Program-made: the position numbers and the translations under genes
Origin: Candidatus Zhuqueibacterota bacterium
GTDB taxonomy: Bacteria > Zhuqueibacterota > Zhuqueibacteria > Residuimicrobiales > Oceaniaggregativiventaceae
Reading direction: 5' to 3'
Length of the DNA stretch: 64,000 nucleotides
NCBI GenBank assembly: GCA_014728085.1
Contig: WJMF01000092.1
Location: forward strand, 1-64,000
In this document: positions 54,215-63,038 of the stretch, one piece after another
How positions within the stretch are numbered: the stretch's first letter is position 1
How the letters are laid out: every line of letters begins with the position of its first letter
The notes under the pieces: generated by a model
Database searches by the model: none
Told to the model about the DNA's origin: nothing
The model's input: the letters and a program-made list of their open reading frames with translations, nothing else

Positions 54215-55942
54215 ATGCCTGTATTAAATCGTCAGGTTGCCAATATACTTGATCGCCTGGCTGATACGCTGGATATCGAAGGCGCAAATGAGTTTCGGGT
54301 ACGCGCCTATAAAAGTGCGGCGCAAACCATAAGAAGCCTTTCTAAAAATGTTTCCGAAATGGTGGAGAATAACGAGGATATTTCCAAACTCCCCAATATT
54401 GGTGACAGCATGGCGGATAAAATCAAAGAGATCGTTGAAACCGGCTCTTTAAAACAGCTGAAAAAGGCAAAAAAACGCATACCGGAAGGGCTGATTGATT
54501 TGCTGGACATTTCAAATCTCGGTCCAAAGAGAGTACAAAAGCTCAACCAGGAACTCGATATAAAAAATATTGATGATTTAAAAAAAGCCGCTAAAGATGA
54601 AAAGATAAGAGAGATTGAAGGCTTTGGCAAAAAGACGGAAGAGAAAATCCTGGAAGAATCCGAAAAACAGATTTCGGACAAAGAAAAAGACCGGCTGAAA
54701 TGGAGGGATGCCAGGGAGATTACCGAACCCCTGCTGGATTACCTGAAAAAGCTGGATGAAATCGATCAAATTGATATTGCCGGAAGCTATCGTCGCTGCA
54801 AAGAAACCATAGGTGACCTGGATATTCTCGTTATCTGTGAAGATAGCAAGAAAACCATGGAGCATTTTGTCAGCTATGAAGATACCGACGATGTGATCTC
54901 CAAGGGCGATACGCGTTCCTCTATTCGCCTCACCTCCGGATTACAGGTCGATCTGCGCGTGGTATCAAAAAAAAGCTATGGGTCGGCATTGGTCTATTTT
55001 ACCGGCTCGAAAGCGCATAACATTAAAATTCGCAAAATTGCCGGTGACAAGGACCTGAAGATCAATGAATATGGCGTCTTTAAGGGTGATGATCAGGTCG
55101 CCGGAAAAACCGAAGAAGAGGTATACGAACAAATCGATCTTAAATACATTGAACCTGAATTACGCGAAGACCGGGGTGAGATCGATGCGTCGCGTAATGA
55201 CGACCTTCCCAAATTGGTCACGCTTGAAGATATTCGCGGTGACTTGCAGTCTCATACAAAAGCCAGTGATGGTAAATATACCATGGAAGAAATGGTTAAC
55301 GCGGCAAAAGAAAAAGGATACGACTATTTTGCCATTACCGACCATTCTCAACGGGTCACCATGGCCAGGGGACTGAATGAAAAACGAATGGAAGAGCAAA
55401 TCAAAAAGATGGAAGAATTGAATAAGGAAATAAAAGGAATCAGGATTCTCAAAGCTGTGGAAGTGGATATACTGGAGGATGGTTCACTTGATCTTGAAGA
55501 TGAGATTTTAAAGGAGCTGGACGTTGTGGTCTGTTCTGTACATTATAACAGAAATCTTTCGCAAAAGAAACAAACAAAACGAATCCTCAAGGCGATGGAA
55601 AACCCGTATTTCAATATTTTGGGACACCCGACAGGCCGAATTATTCAGAAACGTGACCCCATCGAGGTGAATATGGAAGAAATTTTCAAGACTGCCAAAG
55701 ACTATAATATACATATGGAACTCAATGCCAGTCCGGAACGGCTTGATCTTTCCGACTTCTATTGCAAAACCGCCAGAGAAACGGGAATCAAGATTGCCAT
55801 TTCAACCGATGCCCACATGAAAAGTCATCTGGATAATATGATTTACGGTGTAAATCAGGCGCGCCGGGGCTGGCTGGAAAAGGAAGACGTGCTTAATACT
55901 CACAAATGGTCCAATTTAAAAAAGATGTTAAAACGAAACTAA
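54215..55942 (+). CDS. polX: DNA polymerase X family protein with PHP domain (PolX)
   Basis: 575 residues. The N-terminal 8-kDa-like helix-hairpin-helix region has LPNIGDSMADKIKEI and ISNLGPKRVQKL. The palm has the nucleotidyltransferase motif IAGSYRRCKETIGDLDILV with the metal Asp pair, and the third Asp in GLQVDLRVV. The C-terminal PHP domain starts near GDLQSHTKASDG and includes FAITDHSQ and STDAH, and probably provides 3'-5' exonuclease activity. It lies 13 bases before ligA, so the two would be made together for gap filling and sealing. The protein is Lys/Glu-rich. Confidence 0.94.
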   Translation: MPVLNRQVANILDRLADTLDIEGANEFRVRAYKSAAQTIRSLSKNVSEMVENNEDISKLPNIGDSMADKIKEIVETGSLKQLKKAKKRIPEGLIDLLDISNLGPKRVQKLNQELDIKNIDDLKKAAKDEKIREIEGFGKKTEEKILEESEKQISDKEKDRLKWRDAREITEPLLDYLKKLDEIDQIDIAGSYRRCKETIGDLDILVICEDSKKTMEHFVSYEDTDDVISKGDTRSSIRLTSGLQVDLRVVSKKSYGSALVYFTGSKAHNIKIRKIAGDKDLKINEYGVFKGDDQVAGKTEEEVYEQIDLKYIEPELREDRGEIDASRNDDLPKLVTLEDIRGDLQSHTKASDGKYTMEEMVNAAKEKGYDYFAITDHSQRVTMARGLNEKRMEEQIKKMEELNKEIKGIRILKAVEVDILEDGSLDLEDEILKELDVVVCSVHYNRNLSQKKQTKRILKAMENPYFNILGHPTGRIIQKRDPIEVNMEEIFKTAKDYNIHMELNASPERLDLSDFYCKTARETGIKIAISTDAHMKSHLDNMIYGVNQARRGWLEKEDVLNTHKWSNLKKMLKRN

Positions 55943-55955
55943 AAGAGAATTCGAT

Positions 55956-58007
55956 TTGGCAAAAAATCCATTTTTCAAGGATCCGAAAACAAAATTCAAG
56001 GATGCGGATAAACTCGACAAAAAAGATGCGGAAAAACAGATCGATCAACTTGCCGAGGCGATAAACCATCACGACTATTTATATTATGTCAAAAACAAAC
56101 CGGCTATCTCTGATCGAAAATATGATCTCTTGTATAAGAGACTGGAAGAGCTGGAAGACCATTATCCGGATCTCAGGCCTGAAGACTCGCCGACAAAACG
56201 AGTCGGAGCTGAGCCTGTGGACAAGCTGAAAAAAGTGGACCATACCAGCCCCATGCTCAGTCTGAATTCTGCTCTCGAAGATGATAAAATTAAAGACTTT
56301 ATCGATTATGTAAAAAGACACAGCGATAAAAAAAGTATCGATTATGTACTGGAACCCAAGTTTGACGGTTTTTCTGTTGAGGTTGTCTATGAGAAGGGTG
56401 AGTTTAAATATGGTTCGACAAGAGGTAATGGTGTAACCGGAGAAGATATATCCGAAAATCTCAAAACCATCAGAGCCATTCCTCTGAGATTGCGCAAGGA
56501 AAACAATCCACCCGATTTCATCGCCGTTCGCGGTGAGGTTTTGATGCCCAAAGATGGCTTTCAGGATTTAAACAAAGAACGAATTGAAAAGGGCGACGAA
56601 CCATTTGCAAACCCCCGAAATGCCGCTGCCGGTATCATGCGGCAACTGGATCCGCAAAAAGTGGCCGATAAACCACTGGATATATATTTTTATACTATTA
56701 TGGAAATGCGAGATGGTGAACTCTCCAAACATTGGAAGGTCTTTAAAAAATTACCTCAATGGGGTTTTAAAACAAACGAGACCAATAAAAAATGTTCATC
56801 CTTTAAAGAAATATCTGAATATCATGAGGATATTCTGCAAAAACGCGACGATCTGAATTATGATATAGATGGTGTGGTCATCAAAGTCAATGATTATAAT
56901 GTCAGAGAAGAGCTTGGCGTAAGAGAAAATAGTCCGCGGTGGGCCATTGCCTGGAAATTTCCACCCAAGAAAAAAGTCACCACTCTTGTCGATATTGTCG
57001 TTCAGGTGGGTAAATCCGGTATGCTCACACCGGTTGCCCTGCTTGAGCCGGTTGATGTCGGTGGGGTAACGGTAAGCCGGGCTTCATTGCATAACGAAGA
57101 GATGGTGAAGGAAAAAGATGTTCGGCCGGGAGATGAGGTGCGCATCCAGCGCGCCGGAGATGTTATTCCCGAGGTTGTGGAACGCGTCGGCGATCATCAG
57201 AAAAAGACCAAAAAATTTTCCATGCCCGACAAATGTCCTTCCTGCGGGACCAGAGTAGAAAAAGAGGGTGCCTATTATTTTTGTCCCGCCGGCCTGCAAT
57301 GCCGGGCTCAGCTTGTCGGGAGACTGGCTCATTATGCTTCCCGCGAAGCGATGAATATTGAAAATCTGGGTGAAAAAATAGCAAGACACCTGGTCGAAAC
57401 TGAAATGGTCAGCGACCTGGCGGATCTCTATCAGTTATCTCAAAAAGACCTCAAAAAACTGCCCGGTTTTGCCGAAAAATCATCGAAACAGCTTTATGAG
57501 GATATTCAAGAGTCTAAAAAAGCAAAATTCGACCGATTTCTATACGCATTGGGTATCAGGCATGTGGGCAGACATATGGCCGGAGTGTTGGCAAACCATT
57601 TTGAAAATCCGGATGATTTGCGCCGGGCCGGCCGGCAAGACCTGGAAAAGATCAATGAAGTGGGTGATGAAATCGCCTCCAGCGTTACCCATTTTTTTCA
57701 GGATAAAAAGAACCAAAAGATCCTGGAACGCCTTTTAAAATCCGGCATCGAAATAGAGTCCACAGGGACAAGGAAAAAGACTCTGGAAGGCAATACATTT
57801 GTGTTTACAGGCGAGCTCAAAGACTATACACGGGAAGAAGCCAGGGAAGAAGTAGAACTGCGAGGCGGCAGAGCGACCTCCGGCGTCAGCAGCAAGACAG
57901 ATTTTGTCGTGGTTGGGGAAAATCCGGGCAGTAAACTTGATGATGCGAAAAAAAAAGAGACTGAAATTATTGATGAAAACAAATTTAAAAAATTATTACA
58001 GTCCTAA
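55956..58007 (+). CDS. ligA: NAD-dependent DNA ligase
   Basis: 683 residues. The adenylation domain contains the catalytic Lys in LEPKFDGFSVEV (KxDG) and TRGNGVTGEDI; an OB fold follows (PKKKVTTLVDIVVQVGKSG). The zinc finger has CPSCGTRV and CPAGLQCRAQ, then helix-hairpin-helix repeats and a C-terminal BRCT domain with VFTGEL. The start is TTG at 55956. The first 25 residues (KDPKTKFKDADKLDKKDAEK) are very charged. It is fully LigA by domain order. Confidence 0.95.
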   Translation: MAKNPFFKDPKTKFKDADKLDKKDAEKQIDQLAEAINHHDYLYYVKNKPAISDRKYDLLYKRLEELEDHYPDLRPEDSPTKRVGAEPVDKLKKVDHTSPMLSLNSALEDDKIKDFIDYVKRHSDKKSIDYVLEPKFDGFSVEVVYEKGEFKYGSTRGNGVTGEDISENLKTIRAIPLRLRKENNPPDFIAVRGEVLMPKDGFQDLNKERIEKGDEPFANPRNAAAGIMRQLDPQKVADKPLDIYFYTIMEMRDGELSKHWKVFKKLPQWGFKTNETNKKCSSFKEISEYHEDILQKRDDLNYDIDGVVIKVNDYNVREELGVRENSPRWAIAWKFPPKKKVTTLVDIVVQVGKSGMLTPVALLEPVDVGGVTVSRASLHNEEMVKEKDVRPGDEVRIQRAGDVIPEVVERVGDHQKKTKKFSMPDKCPSCGTRVEKEGAYYFCPAGLQCRAQLVGRLAHYASREAMNIENLGEKIARHLVETEMVSDLADLYQLSQKDLKKLPGFAEKSSKQLYEDIQESKKAKFDRFLYALGIRHVGRHMAGVLANHFENPDDLRRAGRQDLEKINEVGDEIASSVTHFFQDKKNQKILERLLKSGIEIESTGTRKKTLEGNTFVFTGELKDYTREEAREEVELRGGRATSGVSSKTDFVVVGENPGSKLDDAKKKETEIIDENKFKKLLQS

Positions 58008-58093
58008 CGCTGTCTCGGGTCATTTATGTTCATTTGGTTTGCACTGATCGCCTAAAATCTGCAATCTGCATATAAGAAATTAAAAGTATTGTT

Positions 58094-58846
58094 ATGAAAT
58101 CGAAATTTAAAAATTCAATCCATGTCGGAACTTCCGGCTGGAACTATGATCACTGGCAGGGGCCTTTTTATCCGCAGGATGTGGAAAAACCCAAATGGCT
58201 CGAATTCTATCAGGATCGCTTTTCAAGCGTTGAAATCAACAATTCGTTCTATCAATTACCGGATAAAAAGACGTTTACTGACTGGAAGAATAAAGTCAGC
58301 GAGGATTTTATTTTCTCCGTCAAGGCCGGCCGCTATATCACACATATGAAAAAGCTAAAACAACCCAAAGAAGCATTGCATAATTTTACCGATAACGTGA
58401 TTTCTCTGGAAGAAAAATTGGGTCCTCTGCTTTTTCAGCTCCCGCCCAATTGGAAACGTAATCCGGAACGGCTGAAAAATTTTCTTAAACTCTGTCCGGA
58501 TGATCTCTGGTATACCTTTGAGTTTCGCGATCCGGATTGGTGGCATGATGAAATATATCATATTCTTGAGGAGCACAATGCCGCATTTTGTATTTTTGAA
58601 CTGAGCGGGACAACCTCTCCGATTGAAATTACTTCAGACATTGTCTATATTCGCCTGCATGGGCCGGGCGATGCTTACGAAGGGAAATACAAAGACAAAA
58701 CATTAGAGTCCTGGGCTGAAAAAATTGAAAAATGGGTTGATCAGGGTAAAGTTGTTTTTCTTTATTTTGACAACGATCAGAACGGATATGCGGCGCAAAA
58801 TGCTTTAAAAATCCGGGAGCTTTTCAAGCCAGACAAAGATCGATAA
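58094..58846 (+). CDS. DUF72 family protein
   Basis: 250 residues with the DUF72 (YecE-like) TIM-barrel pattern: HVGTSGWNYDHWQGPFYP at the N-terminus, FSSVEINNSFYQLP, FSVKAGRYITHMKKL, PLLFQLPPNW, FEFRDPDWW, and the C-terminal VYIRLHGPGDAYEGKY followed by VFLYFDNDQNGYA. The family has no settled function. It is complete and of normal size. Confidence 0.92.
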   Translation: MKSKFKNSIHVGTSGWNYDHWQGPFYPQDVEKPKWLEFYQDRFSSVEINNSFYQLPDKKTFTDWKNKVSEDFIFSVKAGRYITHMKKLKQPKEALHNFTDNVISLEEKLGPLLFQLPPNWKRNPERLKNFLKLCPDDLWYTFEFRDPDWWHDEIYHILEEHNAAFCIFELSGTTSPIEITSDIVYIRLHGPGDAYEGKYKDKTLESWAEKIEKWVDQGKVVFLYFDNDQNGYAAQNALKIRELFKPDKDR

Positions 58847-59013
58847 ACCGCCTTTTGTTTACGCTTATTTACTCTGCATGGTTTACGATCAGCGTGTTTT
58901 CCCGGATTATTATAATATTTTTAACAATCACCATAATACGGTGCAGTATTAACCGTTTTGTGTATAATAATAGTAGAGAATCAAATCATATCGAAATTTC
59001 AGGAGGCCAAGTC

Positions 59014-59556
59014 ATGTTAAAGAAAGCAAGTGCGATTATTGTTGTTATTCTGGTCATTTTTACGTTGATTTGGATTTGTTGTCCCATAACCGAGCGTCAG
59101 GTTGCTACCGTAGAAAAGGCGATTGTTGTCATACAACCCGCTCAAGGTTACAATGTCAGCGGTAAAGTTACATTTACCAATATTGAAGAAGGCATTAAGA
59201 TTAGCGCCGACATTCAGGGCCTCACACCGGGCAAACACGGCTTTCATATCCATGAATTCGGAGATTTGTCTGCAAAAGATTTCACTTCCGCGGGGGGACA
59301 TTTTAATCCAATGGAAAAACCTCATGGCCGTCCTCAGGATAAAAACCGTCATGTCGGCGATCTCGGCAATATTGTCGCGGATTCCACCGGCACGGCTCAA
59401 TACGAACGCGTTGATAAAATGATTTCACTAAATGGTATTTATTCTATCCTCGGCAGAGCCATTATCATTCATAAAAATGAGGATGACTTTGTCTCGCAAC
59501 CGACAGGAAATGCCGGTCCCCGCGTCGCCGGCGGGGTGATCGGTATTGCACAATAG
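59014..59556 (+). CDS. sodC: Copper/zinc superoxide dismutase, disulfide-less
   Basis: About 180 residues. An N-terminal hydrophobic segment (IIVVILVIFTLIWI) anchors or exports it. The fold retains the metal ligands: GFHIHEFGD (Cu His pair), AGGHFNP (bridging His), RHVGDLGN (Zn His and Asp), and IIIHKNEDD (Cu His). The active-site Arg (GPRVAGG) is present. Both Cys of the conserved intrasubunit disulfide are absent: the GDLSAKDFTSAGGHF loop has none and GGVIGIA replaces CGVIG. It may thus be tuned for a reducing or cytoplasm-facing setting, or be less stable. AGGAGG precedes the ATG at 59014. Confidence 0.9.
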   Translation: MLKKASAIIVVILVIFTLIWICCPITERQVATVEKAIVVIQPAQGYNVSGKVTFTNIEEGIKISADIQGLTPGKHGFHIHEFGDLSAKDFTSAGGHFNPMEKPHGRPQDKNRHVGDLGNIVADSTGTAQYERVDKMISLNGIYSILGRAIIIHKNEDDFVSQPTGNAGPRVAGGVIGIAQ

Positions 59557-59608
59557 TAATCATATTTGTATATTTTGGCTCATAAGCTCTATCTGTATGT
59601 CCGGAAAT

Positions 59609-59624
59609 TGGAACAATTTTTGCA
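59609..59624 (+). promoter_or_regulatory. Sigma-54 (-24/-12) promoter for the surface protein gene
   Basis: TGGAACA, four bases, TTGCA matches the sigma-54 consensus with exact -12 GC and correct spacing. It lies about 140 bases before the ATG at 59767, in the gap after sodC. Confidence 0.6.
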
Positions 59625-59766
59625 GATTTATTCGAGACTTTTAGTAAAGCAAAAACAAGCCTTACATTGTCACCTTTTTTTTAAACGTCGTCATATAACC
59701 TGTACAATATAAAGGCATTTGACCAAAACGGGTGACATTACAGAAGAGACAGAAAAGGAGAATCTT

Positions 59767-60519
59767 ATGAGCCGGAGTAAATGGATTGTGTTGACCGTAT
59801 TTTTCTTCGTATCGGCAACATGGGCGCAAATGGTGATCAAAAATACGAGCAATCAGGATCTTTTCCAGGTCGACAACACCGGGCAAGTGACCATCGGTAG
59901 TTCTTTACAAAACGGATCTCTCAATGTTATCGGCACCGCCAAAGTGACGCAGATGAGTGCACTAACCCAACCGGATAAAGTATTGGTAACCGATACACAA
60001 GGCAACCTGTCGACAATCATCGGTTCGGCCAATGGGCAAATACTGAAATGGAATGGTTCCGTCTGGAATTTAAGTTCGGATGCGGTTAATGATTCTGATC
60101 CTGATCCAAACAATGAAATTCAAACTTTGAATCAATCCGGCTCATCGACGATATCATCTTTGCAGATTAGTGGCGGTAATTCCATTATTCTCTACGAAAG
60201 CCTTTTGCCCAATATAAGGCGTGACAATGAGGCTCTCAGCGGTGGTGTGACAACGCCTTTGGATTTCGATTTGGGAAAGAGCGGTGTTCAGTCCGTTAAT
60301 CTAAACTTCGCTGCCCATAGTGGTAGTGGCGATCTCTATGTGTTAAAAGGGAATTATACGGACCAACTTGCGTATGGCTGCGCTTCAGCCGGTATCAACA
60401 CCTCGACCTCGGCCTATTTCGTTCCTGTATATCACCAGAGCGGCACAACCTATAGAATATACGTCAGAGCATCCGGTGATCTGCAGGGCAATTTCAGTAT
60501 TACCGGGGTATTATACTAA
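59767..60519 (+). CDS. Secreted surface-type protein with tail-fibre-like repeats
   Basis: 250 residues. Signal peptide (SKWIVLTVFFFVSATWAQ). The first half has short strand units typical of FCB surface and tail-fibre-like proteins: LFQVDNTGQVTIGSS, LNVIGTAKV, and the DPDPNNEIQTLNQSGSSTIS stretch, whose NEIQTL form recurs widely in Bacteroidetes-type proteins. The second half (from LDFDLGKSG) looks like a beta-sandwich pre-peptidase C-terminal (PPC-like) fold, ending GNFSITGVLY. AAGGAGA precedes the ATG. Function unknown. Confidence 0.7.
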   Translation: MSRSKWIVLTVFFFVSATWAQMVIKNTSNQDLFQVDNTGQVTIGSSLQNGSLNVIGTAKVTQMSALTQPDKVLVTDTQGNLSTIIGSANGQILKWNGSVWNLSSDAVNDSDPDPNNEIQTLNQSGSSTISSLQISGGNSIILYESLLPNIRRDNEALSGGVTTPLDFDLGKSGVQSVNLNFAAHSGSGDLYVLKGNYTDQLAYGCASAGINTSTSAYFVPVYHQSGTTYRIYVRASGDLQGNFSITGVLY

Positions 60520-61094
60520 GGAGACAAGGCAACGCTGATTGGCACCAGCGGTCGAACCTGAATATAAAAAAAACAATCGTTTATGTCATCTAAATAGCTA
60601 TTGAACCGGTTTAAGTGACTTTTTTTGCCCCCCAATAGTGGTCTGTTAAACTCCGGATGATTCTGATATTACCTCATAAGGCATTATTTTTGTACCTTGC
60701 AAGCCAGCTCATTCGAACTTTTGTACTTTGGGGGGCAAAATCGTGAAGGTTTGATTTTCCACTTCAATAATTACAGCAACTTGCAACCGGCAACATCAAG
60801 GCACTTTTTTGTAAAACATAAAAAAACAATAGTTTGCATAGGTCTGCCCCCATTTTTTTCTTGTTTTTTGCCTCCTGGATATTTACATTTGCAGCTTGAC
60901 GACAAGTAAACATGTAAAACATGTTCCGGTTCATACTGTTAAATTTTTGTATCTCGTATGTTAACTTTGTGTGCAGGATTTTTTGGTTTTTAGCGTGATA
61001 CGGGAAAAATGAATATTTTTATCATTTTATCAGTTCCTGTCCTTACAATTTCTATCAGTCGAAACCGCATTGTTACAACAGGGGTGAACATACC
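60520..61094. other. Non-coding stretch without convincing genes
   Basis: 575 bases. Small open frames here (for example 60697-60909) lack ribosome-binding sites and show low-complexity composition. The only structure seen is an inverted pair, TTTTGCCCCCCAA at 60623-60635 and its complement at 60728-60740, about 118 bases end to end. No RNA gene was recognised. Confidence 0.5.
60623..60740. repeat. Inverted 13-bp repeat with 92-bp spacer
   Basis: TTTTGCCCCCCAA at 60623-60635 and TTGGGGGGCAAAA at 60728-60740 are exact reverse complements. The enclosed sequence contains no gene. It might be a miniature mobile element remnant or a large foldback structure; no target-site duplication was recognised. 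Confidence 0.4.
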
Positions 61095-61199
61095 ATGTGG
61101 CGTACTTTTTCAATTTTCACAAGCAGCACGTTTGTCGACATGCAGGCCGAGCGGGATTACCTCAGACATCATATTTTCCCACGCCTGGAAGAATCATGA
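61095..61199 (+). pseudogene. DUF4062-type N-terminal fragment
   Basis: 34 codons then TGA. The translation (FTSSTFVDMQAERDYLRHH, then IFPRLEES) is a clear match in style to the N-terminus of DUF4062 proteins (FISSTFxDMQAERDxLxxxVFPxL), which in many bacteria sit before NACHT or WD40 modules. Nothing matching the continuation follows in this frame. A second frame (61009-61308, ending in a QWDQLKY tail) might preserve a distal piece. It looks like a deletion remnant of a larger gene. Confidence 0.55.
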
Positions 61200-61377
61200 C
61201 CAACAGGGAGAACACTATTTTGCGCAATGGAAACGCATCATCTCCCAATTGGCCGTCAATGTGCCCGGCGTACCCAAATACCGTCAATGGGATCAACTGA
61301 AATACTAGCCCCCCGGTTTTGCAGGCATCTCGTGTTTGCCGAATCTTTGCGATCATGTATTACTAGAAATAATACAA

Positions 61378-62574
61378 TTAGGAATAGACGGACTGGATTG
61401 CTGCCGCAATCATTTCAATGCCCTGCTCGATTTTGTCCTCATCGACGTGAGAAAATGATATGCGGAAATGGTGATTGTTTTCGCCTTGCGGATCAAAGGC
61501 GCTGCCGATGACAAAGACAGCTCCGCGATCAATGGCTTTTTCCAGTACTTTTGTGGCATCCATGTGCTCGGGCATGGTTACCCAGATGTAAAAGCCGCCT
61601 TTGGGCCGGGTCCAGCGACAATACTCCGGCATATGCTGATCCATTGCCGCCAGCGTCTTTTTACATCTCTGTGCATAACGCTTTCTCAGCATGGAGACAT
61701 AGCCGGATAATTTGTTCTGCATGAGAAATTCATTCGCCATTATCTGGGTAAATGTCGGGGTACAGGCATCGATTCCCTGTTTGGCCAGCGAACATTTTTC
61801 AATGATTTCCCGCGGAGCCAGCAGCCAGCCGAGGCGCATGCCCGGTCCGAATATTTTTGAAAACGAACCGGTATAACAAATTGACAGCACCTCATCTGCA
61901 ACGGATTTGATCGGTGTGGTCAGCTCTTTATCCTCTTCATCGAAATAAAGCTCACCATAGGCATCATCCTCCAAAAGGATGATATCGCGATTCTGCAACG
62001 TTTCTATCAGCTCATTTTTACGGTCCTGACTGTAAATAATGCCGGCCGGATTATGAAAATATGGCGTGATGTAAAGAATCTTTGACGTTAATTCGGGATT
62101 GTCCAATGCCTGTTGCAATAACGCTATATCAATGCCGTTCTCATCGAGTGAAATACCATGAATATTGGCCTGAAAGGATTTAAACGCAGCAACCGCACCG
62201 ATAAAACAGGGATCTTCGGTAATAATGGTCTCCTGAGGATCGATGAACACTTTGGCGATCAAATATATCGCCTGCAGTGAACCGGTTGTAATGATAAGCT
62301 CATTGTTTTCAACATTCAGGCCTTTTCTTTTTAAATAGGCTTTCACCGATTCTAACAGAGGCGGGTAACCGGGTGTCGGTCCATATTGAAAACCGGTTTT
62401 CTTGAGATCATCGCTCAAGCTTTTATAGATGTCATCCAGTTCTTTGATGGGAAAGAGATCATTGTTCGGCATACCACCGGCAAACGAAATAATATCAGGC
62501 CGGGTTGCCAAACTCAAGAGTCTGCGAATTTCAGAAGAACGCAACGCATTGGCGCTGGATGAAAAGGAAACCAT
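61378..62574 (-). CDS. PLP-dependent class I/II aminotransferase
   Basis: 398 residues. PLP-binding features: TTGSLQAIYL for cofactor phosphate, YITPYFHNPAGIIYS, LLEDDAYGEL (Asp to the pyridine N) and the Schiff-base Lys in TGSFSKIFGPGMRLGW with the Arg that binds carboxylate. It resembles the 2-aminoadipate/aromatic (LysN/ARO8-like) group that has a single domain without the MocR DNA-binding part. Downstream on the minus strand it follows ACT and PaaK-like genes, a trio typical of amino-acid fermentation loci. The substrate is not fixed. Confidence 0.9.
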   Translation of the reverse strand: MVSFSSSANALRSSEIRRLLSLATRPDIISFAGGMPNNDLFPIKELDDIYKSLSDDLKKTGFQYGPTPGYPPLLESVKAYLKRKGLNVENNELIITTGSLQAIYLIAKVFIDPQETIITEDPCFIGAVAAFKSFQANIHGISLDENGIDIALLQQALDNPELTSKILYITPYFHNPAGIIYSQDRKNELIETLQNRDIILLEDDAYGELYFDEEDKELTTPIKSVADEVLSICYTGSFSKIFGPGMRLGWLLAPREIIEKCSLAKQGIDACTPTFTQIMANEFLMQNKLSGYVSMLRKRYAQRCKKTLAAMDQHMPEYCRWTRPKGGFYIWVTMPEHMDATKVLEKAIDRGAVFVIGSAFDPQGENNHHFRISFSHVDEDKIEQGIEMIAAAIQSVYS

Positions 62575-62599
62575 GTCGATACTCCTTTACTATTGATGA

Positions 62600-63025
62600 T
62601 CATATCTCGTAAACGTCACTGGCGCGCAACAACTCGATTTTGTGTTTCTGCAGTGTTTCGATGGTCTGTTCAATGTTTTCCGTGCGAATCACAACCGACG
62701 CCTTGTCGGCAAATGCATAAGCGTACATGTACTCAATGCTGATATCTTCGTCAGAGAGAATTTTCAGAACCCGCGCCAGGGAACCGGGTTCGTCGGGAAT
62801 GATGATCCCCACCACCCGGGTGAGATTGACCGAAAAATGCCTCTGCCGCAAGGCTTTTGCCGCTTTTCCCGGATCCGTTACGATCAAACGCAGTATACCA
62901 AACTCCGCTGTCTCAGCCAGACTCAGTGCCGATATATTAATATTAGAGTCTCCCAGCGTGTCAGTGACCTCGGTCAGCCGACCGGATTTGTTCTCCAGGA
63001 AAATCGACAATTGTTCGATAATCAT
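62600..63025 (-). CDS. Tandem ACT-domain protein
   Basis: 141 residues with two ACT domains (about 1-68 and 72-141): LSIFLENKSGRLTEVTDTL and VVGIIIPDEPGSLARVLKIL mark the amino-acid-binding helices. Such proteins are routinely paired with phenylacetate-CoA ligase genes and probably sense aromatic or branched amino acids. It lies 13 bases from the ligase and 25 from the aminotransferase. Confidence 0.92.
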   Translation of the reverse strand: MIIEQLSIFLENKSGRLTEVTDTLGDSNINISALSLAETAEFGILRLIVTDPGKAAKALRQRHFSVNLTRVVGIIIPDEPGSLARVLKILSDEDISIEYMYAYAFADKASVVIRTENIEQTIETLQKHKIELLRASDVYEI

Positions 63026-63038
63026 ATAAATATTCTCC

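Noticed and set aside
60697-60909. A 70-residue open frame
   Set aside because: No ribosome-binding site, no recognisable motif, and composition like surrounding non-coding DNA.
61009-61308. A 99-residue open frame over the DUF4062 remnant
   Set aside because: It reads the remnant in another frame; the DUF4062 match is in the frame at 61095. Its distal part may be old coding sequence but cannot be shown.
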